Shown here piece after piece: positions 36,827 to 44,484 of a stretch of DNA of 64,000 nt. Where the stretch lies: NCBI RefSeq assembly GCF_008642315.1, contig NZ_CP029192.1, positions 3,100,001 through 3,164,000 of the forward strand, given 5' to 3'. Under the pieces are notes generated by a model that saw nothing but the letters and a program-made list of their open reading frames with translations, made no database searches and was not told the DNA's origin. How positions within the stretch are numbered: the stretch's first letter is position 1; every line of letters begins with the position of its first letter. A program made the position numbers and the translations under genes. This stretch comes from Streptomyces venezuelae (GTDB taxonomy: Bacteria; Actinomycetota; Actinomycetes; Streptomycetales; Streptomycetaceae).

Positions 36827-37507
36827 TCAGCCCCGTGCTCGGAGGCGGTCGGTGCTGTCCTCGCTGGGCTGTACGACGACGATGCCCTCTCCGGAGAAGC
36901 CCATCTGGTAGGCCTCGCCGCTGCCGCGCCCGATGAGGGAGCCGGCCTTGAAGCTGCGCTTGCCCTTCACCTTGAGGTTCGGGGACCAGGCGATCAGGGC
37001 GTCCGGGTCGACGTACGTCTCGTCGTCGCCGCGGCCGCAGTCGACGACGATCGGCGTGCCGCGGGAGGTCAGCGCGACCCAGCCCTGGCCGGAGATCTTG
37101 ATGTTCCACAGGCCCTGTCCGGCGAACTTGGCCATGCCCTTGACCCGCTCGACGCCCCACTGGAGGGACGCGTCGAAGGCGAGCAGGTTGGTGCCGTTCA
37201 CCGAGAGGGAGTCGCCCGCCAGATTGATGAGGACGACATCCGCCCCGTAGTCGGCGAGGTAGAGCAGGCCGTCTCCGGAGCACTTCATCAGGGGCGCGCC
37301 CTCGCCGGTCATCCACTCGCGCGCGACCTGACGGACGGCGGGCGGATTAGGCTCGTACTGCACGAACCCTTCGTAGGCGACCATCGAGCCCACGCGCGCG
37401 AAGAGGTCGTTGCCGGTCTGCATGGCCACCTTGACCATGTGGTGGCCGTGGTTCTCCATGCGGGCGGCGACGGGTGCGGGGGCGAAGCCCGCGAGTTGCT
37501 GATTCAT
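36827..37507 (-). CDS. AIM24 family protein, second gene of the cluster
   Basis: 226 residues, AIM24 fold (VKVAMQTGNDLFARVGSMVA, KFAGQGLWNIKISGQG). ATG 37507 follows the fusion gene's stop by 11 bases. It is a divergent paralogue of the other two AIM24 domains. Contains Cys in DCGRGDD and in MKCSGDG. Possibly makes mixed assemblies with its neighbours. Confidence 0.9.
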   Translation of the reverse strand: MNQQLAGFAPAPVAARMENHGHHMVKVAMQTGNDLFARVGSMVAYEGFVQYEPNPPAVRQVAREWMTGEGAPLMKCSGDGLLYLADYGADVVLINLAGDSLSVNGTNLLAFDASLQWGVERVKGMAKFAGQGLWNIKISGQGWVALTSRGTPIVVDCGRGDDETYVDPDALIAWSPNLKVKGKRSFKAGSLIGRGSGEAYQMGFSGEGIVVVQPSEDSTDRLRARG

Positions 37508-37518
37508 GACGGGCTCCC

Positions 37519-39198
37519 TCAGACCTCGTACGGCTGGACGACGATGAAATTGCCGGGCGCGCCACGGAACTGGAGGTTCACGCTCTCCCCCGTGGAGCCC
37601 GCGTACGCGTTGCTGCGCAGCCTGACCTGGCTGGAGACGATCGCCTGGGCGGCGGCCGACCAGGCGACGACGGCGTGGCAGTCGGCGAACGTCGTCGGCG
37701 TGACGGGCAGCACGACGGGCACGCCGTGGGTCTTCACGATGACCGTGCCGGTGCCCTGGAACTGCATGACGAACAGCGCGCCGCCGGGGATGCCGTGGCC
37801 CTCGATCCTGCGCACCTCGTGCTGGAGGCTCTCGTCGAAGGCGAGGACGTTCTCCGCGGAGACACAGATCGCGTCGCCCTGGAGTTCGATGGGGTGCAGG
37901 TGGGTGGCCTCCTCGGCGAGGAAGACCTGACCGCGGCCCGAGCAGCGCATCAGCTGCATCTCCTGGCCGGTGGCGTTGCCCACGATGCGCCCGGCGAAGC
38001 CCGCGCCCTTGTAGCTGAACTCGACCTTGCCCTGGTACAGCACCATGCTGCCCTGGCGGGCCAGGATCGGCTGGTCGGCGACGCCGAGGTCGACGCGGAC
38101 CAGCTTCTCGTTCTGCTGCGTCCAACGCTGGCCGGTGGGGGCCTCGCGGTACTTCTGGAGGGCCGCGGACACACCGGCGCCCTGGGGCGCCGCGCCCTGC
38201 GGGGCGGCGGGCTGGCCGGGGAACTGACCGCCCGGGGGCTGCTGGCCGTAGCCGGGGGGCGGCGGGGCGGTCGGCTGCTGGCCGTACCCAGGGGGCGGCG
38301 GCGGTGTCTGCTGCTGGCCGGGGATCTGGCCGAACTGCGGCTGCTGCTGCGGGGGCTGCTGGCCCGGCTGGCCGTACGGCGAGGGGGGCGGCGGGGGTGG
38401 CACGGGCCCGCCCGGCGGCTGGTTCAGCGGGGCGACGACGGTCTGCGCCGCGTGCACCGACGGGTCCACCGGGGCGGGCGCCGGGGGCGGGGTGGCACCC
38501 TGCGGCGGTGCGAAGTGCTGCGCGGGGGCCGGGGCGGGCGCGGGGGCAGGGGCAGGTGCCTGCGGCGGCGCGGCGGCGGCCGGGGCGCCGAACGCGGGCG
38601 GCGCGGTGGCCTGGGCGGGCGGCGCGAAGGAGGGTGCGCCGGCCTGCTGCTGCGGGGCGGCGGGCTCCTCCTCGGCGACCTCGCCGCCGAAGTTGCGCAG
38701 GAGTGCCTCGAGACCGCCGTCGAAGCCCTGTCCGATGGCGGCGAAGCGCCAGACGTCCTTCAGGTAGAAGTCGCCCAGCATGACGGCGCGCTCGGTGGAG
38801 AACTCCGCGCCCGTGAAGGCGTAGCGCACGACTTCCTCGCCGCCCGCGACGATGCGGATGTACCCGGAGGCGACCTGCGACATCTGTCCGGCGCCGTCGA
38901 TCGTCGCCGTGAACGAGAGGCGCTGGATCTGCTGCGGGATGCGGTCGAGCGTGACCCGGAAGGACTCGGAGTCGCCCGCCTGGGCACCCAGGAGCTGGAT
39001 CGACTCCTCGGGCGACTTCGGCTGGTTGAAGAAGATGAAGTAACGGTCGTCCGAGAGCCGCTCGCTCGCGTCCAGGCCGAAGCAACTGATGTCGAACGTC
39101 AGTCCCGGCGCCGAGATCTGTACGCCGACGTACAGATCGGTTCCGGCGGTGAGGTCACTGACCTTGGCCTTGTGGCCGCGTTGGAATTCCCTGGCCAT
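37519..39198 (-). CDS. TerD-AIM24 fusion protein
   Basis: 559 residues. Residues 1-175 are a TerD domain (DLTAGTDLYVGVQISAPG, FDISCFGLDASERLSDDRYF, SFRVTLDRIP), a calcium-binding fold linked to tellurite resistance and stress membranes. Residues 175-345 are a Pro/Ala/Gln/Gly-rich linker with repeated PPPPGYGQQP. Residues 346-559 are an AIM24 domain. This is the first gene of a three-gene minus-strand unit. The ATG at 39198 is in a unique place for TerD starts (MAREFQRGHK). Confidence 0.9.
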   Translation of the reverse strand: MAREFQRGHKAKVSDLTAGTDLYVGVQISAPGLTFDISCFGLDASERLSDDRYFIFFNQPKSPEESIQLLGAQAGDSESFRVTLDRIPQQIQRLSFTATIDGAGQMSQVASGYIRIVAGGEEVVRYAFTGAEFSTERAVMLGDFYLKDVWRFAAIGQGFDGGLEALLRNFGGEVAEEEPAAPQQQAGAPSFAPPAQATAPPAFGAPAAAAPPQAPAPAPAPAPAPAQHFAPPQGATPPPAPAPVDPSVHAAQTVVAPLNQPPGGPVPPPPPPSPYGQPGQQPPQQQPQFGQIPGQQQTPPPPPGYGQQPTAPPPPGYGQQPPGGQFPGQPAAPQGAAPQGAGVSAALQKYREAPTGQRWTQQNEKLVRVDLGVADQPILARQGSMVLYQGKVEFSYKGAGFAGRIVGNATGQEMQLMRCSGRGQVFLAEEATHLHPIELQGDAICVSAENVLAFDESLQHEVRRIEGHGIPGGALFVMQFQGTGTVIVKTHGVPVVLPVTPTTFADCHAVVAWSAAAQAIVSSQVRLRSNAYAGSTGESVNLQFRGAPGNFIVVQPYEV

Positions 39199-39315
39199 AC
39201 GTAACGACCGTCCCCCATCCCGAATGTGAATACGTCGCGTCAGGCTAACCGCAAAGTCCGACAGCGGGCCAAGCCGGTACAGACCCGCTACACAACTGCG
39301 GGATCCGGCGGACGT

Positions 39316-39939
39316 TCACTCCTCGCGCGCTGCGGGCAGGTGCGGCAGGCGACCGGCCGCGACCACCCCTTCGAGGTACCCCCGGGCGCGCTCGGTGCGG
39401 GGGTAGGCCTCCAGGAGGCGCCAGAAGCTGGGGCCGTGGCCGGGGACGAGGAGGTGGGCGAGCTCGTGGACGAGGACGTAGTCCACGACGTACTCGGGCA
39501 TGCCCTGCAGCCGGTGCGAGAGGCGGATGCTGCCCTCGGCCGGGGTGCAGGAACCCCACCGGGTGTTCTGGTTGGTGACCCAGCGGACCGACTCGGGCCT
39601 GGCGCGGCCGGCGAAGTACTGGTCGGAGAGCTGTCCCGCGCGCTCGGCGAGCTCCGCGTCACCGAGGAGCCGCTTGCTCTCCTGGGCCGCGAGCTTGTCG
39701 AGCATCACGTTGACCCAGCGCTGCTCCTCCGCCTCGGACATGCGGGCGGGGATGAGGACGACGGTGCGGTCCCCCTCCCGGTACGCGGAGACCGTTCTGC
39801 GGCGGCGGGCGCTCCGTCTGACCTCGACCGCGCTGGTCCCCGTGCCGGACGGCGACGGGCTGGTCGTGCTGCGCTGCGGAGCTCCGGCGCGACGCGCCGA
39901 GGTCTCCCCAGCGACGCGAGGGGACGGGTCGGCGGGCAC
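39316..39939 (-). CDS. YgjP-like/M48-type metallopeptidase (DUF45)
   Basis: About 207 residues. The zinc motif is HELAH followed by LLVPGHGPSFW, giving HExxH-x5-H, typical of the YgjP/SprT-like group. The conserved RWGSCTPAEGSIRLS precedes it. The first 50 residues are basic and low complexity, and the start codon (GTG 39939) has only a weak ribosome site. Divergent from the ThiF gene. Substrate unknown. Confidence 0.85.
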   Translation of the reverse strand: MPADPSPRVAGETSARRAGAPQRSTTSPSPSGTGTSAVEVRRSARRRRTVSAYREGDRTVVLIPARMSEAEEQRWVNVMLDKLAAQESKRLLGDAELAERAGQLSDQYFAGRARPESVRWVTNQNTRWGSCTPAEGSIRLSHRLQGMPEYVVDYVLVHELAHLLVPGHGPSFWRLLEAYPRTERARGYLEGVVAAGRLPHLPAAREE

Positions 39940-40018
39940 GCCCCGACGTTACCCGCTGGGCATGGGGGAAGTCCCGCCTCCGGGACGGTTCGGCGCTGTT
40001 CCGCTCCCCGTCTGTTTG

Positions 40019-40033
40019 ATTAGTACGACTAAT
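40019..40033. promoter_or_regulatory. ATTAGT-N3-ACTAAT inverted repeat in a divergent promoter region
   Basis: A 15-base perfect palindrome with 6-base arms, AT-rich in a GC-rich context, 80 bases from the metallopeptidase start and 110 from the ThiF start. The core GTCGTACTAAT recurs at 46755-46765 upstream of uvrD2 and mycoredoxin. Binding protein unknown. Confidence 0.5.
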
Positions 40034-40142
40034 ACCCACCGCCTGTGGACAACGCGACGCGGGGGTTTGGTGAGGCGGGCATTCTGGCATTCGACCGAGC
40101 GCGGTGGACGGATCCGCGCCGAGCGGCCGACGGGGGACGACC

Positions 40143-41294
40143 ATGCATCCGATCTTGAAGCCCGCACTGCGGCGCGGCTGGCGGGACCTGAGCACCGTGC
40201 AGTTCGGGGTGGCGCCCGCGCACGCCTTGGTGCTCGGCCCGATGGACACGGCGACGGGCAGCTTTCTGACCTTGCTGGACGGCACCCGCGGGGTCCCTCT
40301 GCTGCGCGAGGAGGGCCGGCGGATGGGGCTGCCGGACGGGCACGTGGACCGGCTGCTGGGAGAGCTGTCGCGGGCCGGTCTGCTCGACGACTCGACCGGG
40401 GGCGGCCCGGCCGCCGATGCGCTGCGCGAGCACGGGGAGACCCTGGATCGGCTGCGCGGGGACGTGGCCTCGCTGTCCCTCCTGTCGCCCGGGCCGGGCG
40501 ATGCGATTGCGAAGGTGGCGGCGCGCCGAACCACGCGGGTGCAGATCCGGGGCGCGGGCCGGGTGGGCGCCGTGGTGGCCTCGTTGCTGGCGGGCGCGGG
40601 GGTCGGGCGTGTCGAGGTGCGGGACGGCGGACAGGTGCAGCCGTGGGACGTCGCGCCGGGCGGGCTGACCGCCGACTCGATCGGCGAGCGCAGGGACACG
40701 GCCGCGCGTCGCATGATCCGCCAGGCGTCCCCCGGGCGCCCGCCCCGACGACCCCGGCAGTCCCCGCAGCCCGTCTCCGAGGGGGATGGAGCAGACCTCT
40801 CCCTCGTGATCATCGCCCCGAGGGACGGCCTGGATGCGTACGCACCGTTGCCCGCGGCGTCCGACGATCTCCTCGCCTCGGGTACCCCTCACCTCTACGC
40901 CGGCGTGATCGAGGGGACGGGCGTGGTCGGCCCCTTGGTCCTGCCGGGGGCGACGGCGTGCGCGGAGTGTCTGTTCCGGCAGCGCGCGGACCGCGATCCC
41001 ACCTGGCCGCGGATGCTGGCCCAGTGGCGCTCCGGTCACGCGCGCCACGTGCCCGCGTGCGACCTGGCGCTGTCGACCTCGGTCGCCGGTCTCGCGGCGG
41101 GACACGCCCTGACCTTCCTCGACGGCAGCCCATCGGCCTGTGCCGGGGTTCGCCAGACGGCCTCCATTCCAGGATTCGAGTGGCTCTCAAGCCCGATTTG
41201 GCCGCATCCATCATGCTCTTGTGGGGCGGGCGTGTCCGTTAAGGGGGATCGGCTCACCGCTGCTGAGGAGCCACACGCAACAATGGCCGGGTAA
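40143..41294 (+). CDS. ThiF/E1-like protein (putative adenylyltransferase)
   Basis: 383 residues. The nucleotide loop is GAGRVGAVVASLLAGAGVG and is followed by VEVRD, the E1/MoeB/ThiF layout, although the usual third Gly of GxGGxG is Arg. Residues 1-130 form a separate helical domain resembling partner-binding regions of TOMM cyclodehydratases. Two Cys pairs (CAECLF and CSCGAG) may bind zinc. The protein may activate or bind a peptide substrate; no precursor peptide or partner is recognised nearby. ATG 40143 is preceded by GGGGGACG. The ABC1 kinase follows 41 bases later. Confidence 0.8.
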   Translation: MHPILKPALRRGWRDLSTVQFGVAPAHALVLGPMDTATGSFLTLLDGTRGVPLLREEGRRMGLPDGHVDRLLGELSRAGLLDDSTGGGPAADALREHGETLDRLRGDVASLSLLSPGPGDAIAKVAARRTTRVQIRGAGRVGAVVASLLAGAGVGRVEVRDGGQVQPWDVAPGGLTADSIGERRDTAARRMIRQASPGRPPRRPRQSPQPVSEGDGADLSLVIIAPRDGLDAYAPLPAASDDLLASGTPHLYAGVIEGTGVVGPLVLPGATACAECLFRQRADRDPTWPRMLAQWRSGHARHVPACDLALSTSVAGLAAGHALTFLDGSPSACAGVRQTASIPGFEWLSSPIWPHPSCSCGAGVSVKGDRLTAAEEPHATMAG

Positions 41295-41335
41295 CCGCCT
41301 GACAAGGCGCGGCTGTCTGGGAATTGGAGGGGCGC

Positions 41336-42781
41336 ATGTCTGATCTTCCCCGGAAGGCGGTAACCCGTACCGCCAAATTGGCCGCGCTGCCACTCGGCTT
41401 TGCGGGACGCGCGACCTGGGGGCTGGGCAAGCGGATCGGGGGCAAGTCGGCGGAGATCGTGGGGCGCGAGCTGCAGCAGCGCACGGCCGAGCAGTTGTTC
41501 AAGGTCCTCGGGGAGCTCAAGGGCGGCGCCATGAAGTTCGGGCAGGCACTGTCCGTCTTCGAGTCCGCGCTGCCCGAAGAGATCGCCGGACCGTATCGCG
41601 CGGCACTGACCAAGCTTCAGGAAGCGGCGCCGCCGATGCCGAGCCGGACCGTGCACTCCGTCCTGGAGGAGCGGCTCGGCGAGGACTGGCGCGACCTGTT
41701 CCTCGAGTTCGAGGACAAGCCCGCCGCCGCGGCGTCGATCGGACAGGTGCACCGGGCCGTCTGGACGGACGGCCGGGAGGTCGCGGTCAAGGTGCAGTAC
41801 CCGGGAGCGGGCGAGGCACTGCTGTCCGACCTCAACCAGCTCAGCCGCTTCGCCCGACTGCTGGGACCGCTGATCCCGGGGATGGACATCAAGCCGCTCA
41901 TCGCGGAGCTGCGCGACCGCGTGTCGGAAGAGCTGGACTACGGCCTGGAGGCCCAGGCCCAGCAGATCCACGCCGACGAGTTCGCGGACGACCCCGACGT
42001 GCTGGTGCCGCAGGTGGTGCACCAGAGCGATCAGGTCCTGGTGACGGAGTGGATGGACGGGACGCCCCTCTCCGAGGTGATCGCGGAGGGCACGGAGGAA
42101 CAGCGCGACCAAGCGGGTCAGCTCCTGGCCCGCTTCCTCTTCTCCGGTCCCGCCCGCACGGGCCTGCTGCACGCCGACCCGCACCCCGGCAACTTCCGGC
42201 TGCTGTTCGACGAGAAAGCGGGGTATCGCCTCGGGGTGCTCGACTTCGGCACGGTCGACCGGCTGCCGGACGGACTGCCCCCGACCATCGGGACGTCCCT
42301 GCGGATGACGCTGGAGGGCGAGGCCGACGCGGTCTACGACATGTTGCGCGAGGAGAACTTCGTCAAGGAGTCCGTCGACCTCGAACCGCAGGCGGTGCTC
42401 GACTATCTGGTGCCGATCATCGAGCCCACGGCGGTCGAGGAGTTCACCTTCACCCGCGCCTGGATGCGCAAGCATGCGGCCCGGCTGGCCGACGTCCGCT
42501 CCCCCGCCTACCAGTTGGGCCGGTACCTGAACCTGCCGCCCGCCTATCTGCTGATACACCGCGTGACGATCAGCACGATCGGCGTGCTGTGTCAGCTGGG
42601 TGCGACGGTGCGGATGCGGGACGAGCTGGAGGAGTGGCTGCCCGGCTTCGTGGAGGAGCCGGAGGAGACCGAGGAGCTGGAAGCGACCGAGGAGTCGGAA
42701 GAGGCCGAGGAGCTCGAAGCAGGCGTGGCGGTCGAAGCGGTCGGGGCCGTCGAGGACAGCGGCGCGGTGATGAAGGCCTGA
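41336..42781 (+). CDS. ABC1/UbiB-family atypical kinase
   Basis: 481 residues. Family signatures are MKFGQ (the KxGQ motif), SIGQVHRA, AVKVQ with the ATP lysine, HADPHPGNF and LDFGTVDRL (DFG). These proteins support quinone or isoprenoid metabolism or related lipid processes in other organisms. The C-terminal 60 residues are extremely acidic (EEPEETEELEATEESEE). ATG 41336 has GGAGG 5 bases upstream, an ideal site. Confidence 0.92.
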   Translation: MSDLPRKAVTRTAKLAALPLGFAGRATWGLGKRIGGKSAEIVGRELQQRTAEQLFKVLGELKGGAMKFGQALSVFESALPEEIAGPYRAALTKLQEAAPPMPSRTVHSVLEERLGEDWRDLFLEFEDKPAAAASIGQVHRAVWTDGREVAVKVQYPGAGEALLSDLNQLSRFARLLGPLIPGMDIKPLIAELRDRVSEELDYGLEAQAQQIHADEFADDPDVLVPQVVHQSDQVLVTEWMDGTPLSEVIAEGTEEQRDQAGQLLARFLFSGPARTGLLHADPHPGNFRLLFDEKAGYRLGVLDFGTVDRLPDGLPPTIGTSLRMTLEGEADAVYDMLREENFVKESVDLEPQAVLDYLVPIIEPTAVEEFTFTRAWMRKHAARLADVRSPAYQLGRYLNLPPAYLLIHRVTISTIGVLCQLGATVRMRDELEEWLPGFVEEPEETEELEATEESEEAEELEAGVAVEAVGAVEDSGAVMKA

Positions 42782-42793
42782 CCTCCGGGGGGC

Positions 42794-43003
42794 TCACCAC
42801 CAGTCGGAGTCGAGGCGTCCTTCGATGGCTCTGATGTTGGCCCGGGCGCAGGCATCGCAGAAGTAGTGACGGACGCCGTTCTCCACGGAGCAGGTCCAGG
42901 TCGGCGGCGTGCCCTCGGCGATCGTGCCGCAGCGGGAGCACACGAGCTGCTCCGGCGTCGGGTCCGGCCCCGGCTCCGAGGGCCTGCGGTTCTGCTGTTC
43001 CAC
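42794..43003 (-). CDS. Small zinc-ribbon protein
   Basis: 69 residues from GTG 43003 (VEQQNRRPSEPGPD). It has CSRCG and FCDAC, two CxxC pairs that likely bind one zinc, with a WTCSVENG segment between them. An open frame continues 14 codons upstream. It converges on the ABC1 kinase gene, 12 bases away. The function is unknown; similar proteins are widespread in Streptomyces. Confidence 0.78.
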   Translation of the reverse strand: MEQQNRRPSEPGPDPTPEQLVCSRCGTIAEGTPPTWTCSVENGVRHYFCDACARANIRAIEGRLDSDWW

Positions 43004-43051
43004 CCGGCGACCATATCGCCGCGCGGGAGAGTTCGGTGCGTACAACGCACT

Positions 43052-43083
43052 GCGGGGGACGGTCCGTTCGGACCGTCCCCCGC
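43052..43083 (-). terminator. Long hairpin after the wblC operon
   Basis: GCGGGGGACGGTCCG and CGGACCGTCCCCCGC are perfect 15-base arms around a TT loop. It lies 37 bases past the stop of the 107-residue gene downstream of wblC. Confidence 0.85.
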
Positions 43084-43120
43084 GTTCATCTGTGGTGGTG
43101 GCTGAGCGCCTTCGCGGTTC

Positions 43121-43444
43121 TTACTGCATGACCGCTATGGCGAGCGCGCGCCGGGCACGCAGCGAGGCGCGCTCCGCGCGGCGCTGCATGCGGCGGGCCG
43201 CCATCAGACGCTCGGCCGGGCGTTGAGCCTCGGCTTCACGCAGGCGTTCGTGCATATGCGCACGAGCCATGGCTTCGGGGCTGAGTTGCATCTTTCGGAT
43301 CCTGTTCTGACGCGGAACGTACGCGCCGGTGGTGAGGAAGTCTGGGGTGGCGGTGCCTGCCGGCTCGCTGGTGGCTGCCTTCATCGGGGCCTGCTTCTTG
43401 GGGTCGTGCGTGAGGGGGCGGTCGATGGTTCCGGCGGTGTTCAT
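43121..43444 (-). CDS. Basic 107-residue protein translationally coupled to wblC
   Basis: ATG 43444 overlaps the wblC stop (ATGA). The C-terminal half is an Arg/Ala/Met-rich amphipathic helix (MHERLREAEAQRPAERLMAA, RRMQRRAERASLRARR), and the N-terminal half is polar. It has no Cys, so it does not bind an Fe-S cluster. It is likely produced whenever wblC is induced. The role is unknown: a DNA- or ribosome-associated protein would fit its charge, but this is a guess. Confidence 0.78.
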   Translation of the reverse strand: MNTAGTIDRPLTHDPKKQAPMKAATSEPAGTATPDFLTTGAYVPRQNRIRKMQLSPEAMARAHMHERLREAEAQRPAERLMAARRMQRRAERASLRARRALAIAVMQ

Positions 43445-43809
43445 GCGACGACCGGGTTCTTGCGCGGGCGACCACGGGGCCGCTTGCGGGCAACGACGAC
43501 GCCCTGGACGAACAGCTCGCCGCCCCAGACACCCCACGGCTCACGCCGCTCCTTGGCGCCCGCGAGGCAGGCCTCCATCAGCGGGCAGGTGCGGCAGAGG
43601 GACTTGGCGTACTCGACGTCGGCCGGCGACTCCGCGAAGAAGACCTCCGGGTCGTAGGCACGGCAGGGGACGGGTACGCCGAGGTTCTCGATGGCGTCGT
43701 CGAGCGCGGTGAGCGCGGTGAGGGGAGTCAAGGTCGGGTCCTCCGTGGGTGCGGGCGGGGGGAGCGTCTGTGAAGGCGGTACGGACGGGGCGTGCGCTTC
43801 GAGTTGCAC
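43441..43809 (-). CDS. wblC: WhiB-like transcription factor WblC (WhiB7 type)
   Basis: 122 residues. Four Fe-S cysteines are C49, C72, C75 and C81 (C-x22-C-x2-C-x5-C), followed by GVWGGE (93-98). The C-terminal AT-hook KRPRGRPRKN identifies the WhiB7/WblC subgroup, which activates intrinsic antibiotic-resistance genes together with the principal sigma factor. GTG 43809 follows AGGA. Its long leader contains a leader ORF, hairpins and a promoter with an AT-rich box, listed separately. It is cotranscribed with the basic 107-residue gene. Confidence 0.96.
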   Translation of the reverse strand: MQLEAHAPSVPPSQTLPPPAPTEDPTLTPLTALTALDDAIENLGVPVPCRAYDPEVFFAESPADVEYAKSLCRTCPLMEACLAGAKERREPWGVWGGELFVQGVVVARKRPRGRPRKNPVVA

Positions 43810-43921
43810 GGTGGTGTTTTCCTCGTCTGGTCGTGCCGGCCTGGGTCGGCCGGTTGGCGGCTGGTACCGGGTCTTGCTGTCGGCCCCTTCGCTCCGTTCT
43901 CCCTGTTCTGGGGAAAACAGA

Positions 43922-43956
43922 AGGGCCGCGGATCCCGGGTGGGGTTCCGCGGCCCT
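43922..43956 (-). terminator. Intrinsic terminator/attenuator in the wblC leader
   Basis: On the minus strand AGGGCCGCGGA and TCCGCGGCCCT form an 11-bp stem, and the transcript continues with UCUGUUUUCCCC, a short U-run that is rare in this genome. It lies 24 bases past the leader ORF stop and 112 bases before wblC. Confidence 0.85.
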
Positions 43957-43966
43957 GAAGGCGCCG

Positions 43967-43985
43967 GTCTGATCGAGGATCAGAC
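43967..43985 (-). promoter_or_regulatory. Hairpin overlapping the leader ORF stop codon
   Basis: GTCTGATC and GATCAGAC pair over 8 bases around GAG. The leader ORF's TGA (43980-43982) lies within one arm, so a terminating ribosome would open it. Confidence 0.6.
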
Positions 43986-44321
43986 TGGATCACTCCAGGG
44001 TTCGAGCCCACGGAAGGCCCACATCGTGTGGTGCTGCGTCGTCTGCTTCCGGAATCCGGCACCGGCTGCCGCAAAGGCATAGGCCTTGGCCTGTGCCTCC
44101 GCTACTGCTGCTTCCGGTGCCTTGGTCGGTCGCTCATTGCCCTCATTGGCCTCGCGGACGGGAAGACCGGCGAGAGGCAGGGAGGGAGACATCGGACGGA
44201 CGGCGGGGATGCCGCCGGACAGACCGGTGCCCTGGTTCGAGAAGCCGAGCAGGCAGGAAGCGACGACCGAGCGATCGGTCATTTTCGCGGTGCTGATGAA
44301 GCTCTCGTTGATGCTGATCAC
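43980..44321 (-). CDS. wblC leader ORF (113 residues)
   Basis: GTG 44321 follows AGGAGG at 9-base spacing, a strong initiation site, and the frame is open for 113 codons with actinobacterial codon use. The peptide begins MISINESFISTAKMTDRS and is low in recognisable domains, with an Ala-rich part (APEAAVAEAQAKAYAFAAAG). It lies between the wblC promoter and the attenuator, the place of the upstream ORF known to sense ribosome stalling for WhiB7-type genes. It may therefore matter as a translated region more than as a protein. Confidence 0.72.
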   Translation of the reverse strand: MISINESFISTAKMTDRSVVASCLLGFSNQGTGLSGGIPAVRPMSPSLPLAGLPVREANEGNERPTKAPEAAVAEAQAKAYAFAAAGAGFRKQTTQHHTMWAFRGLEPWSDPV

Positions 44322-44388
44322 TGGAATTCGCCTCCTCTCGGCGTCTAGGGGATCGGCCGGAACCGGTCCTGCGGACTGTCAAGTACAG

Positions 44389-44426
44389 CACGGAACCCCG
44401 GCTTCGGAGAAGCCGCTGTTTCCGTG
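44389..44426 (-). promoter_or_regulatory. 5' hairpin of the wblC transcript
   Basis: CACGGAA/TTCCGTG (outer) and GGCTTC/GAAGCC (inner) make a two-part stem-loop at the predicted 5' end of the wblC mRNA. It may stabilise the RNA; no regulatory role shown. Confidence 0.5.
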
Positions 44427-44431
44427 TTAAG

Positions 44432-44471
44432 AACCTATGGGTCTTCCTTGCGCATGCGCAAACTATTTTTT
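44432..44471 (-). promoter_or_regulatory. Candidate wblC promoter with WblC-type AT box
   Basis: Minus strand: A-rich AAAAAATA (44471-44464), then -35 TTGCGC (44461-44456), 18 bases, then -10 TAGGTT (44437-44432). WhiB7-type activators bind an AT-rich stretch just upstream of the -35 with their AT hook, so this fits autoregulation. Start point near 44425. Confidence 0.7.
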
Positions 44472-44484
44472 CGACGAGTTTGAA

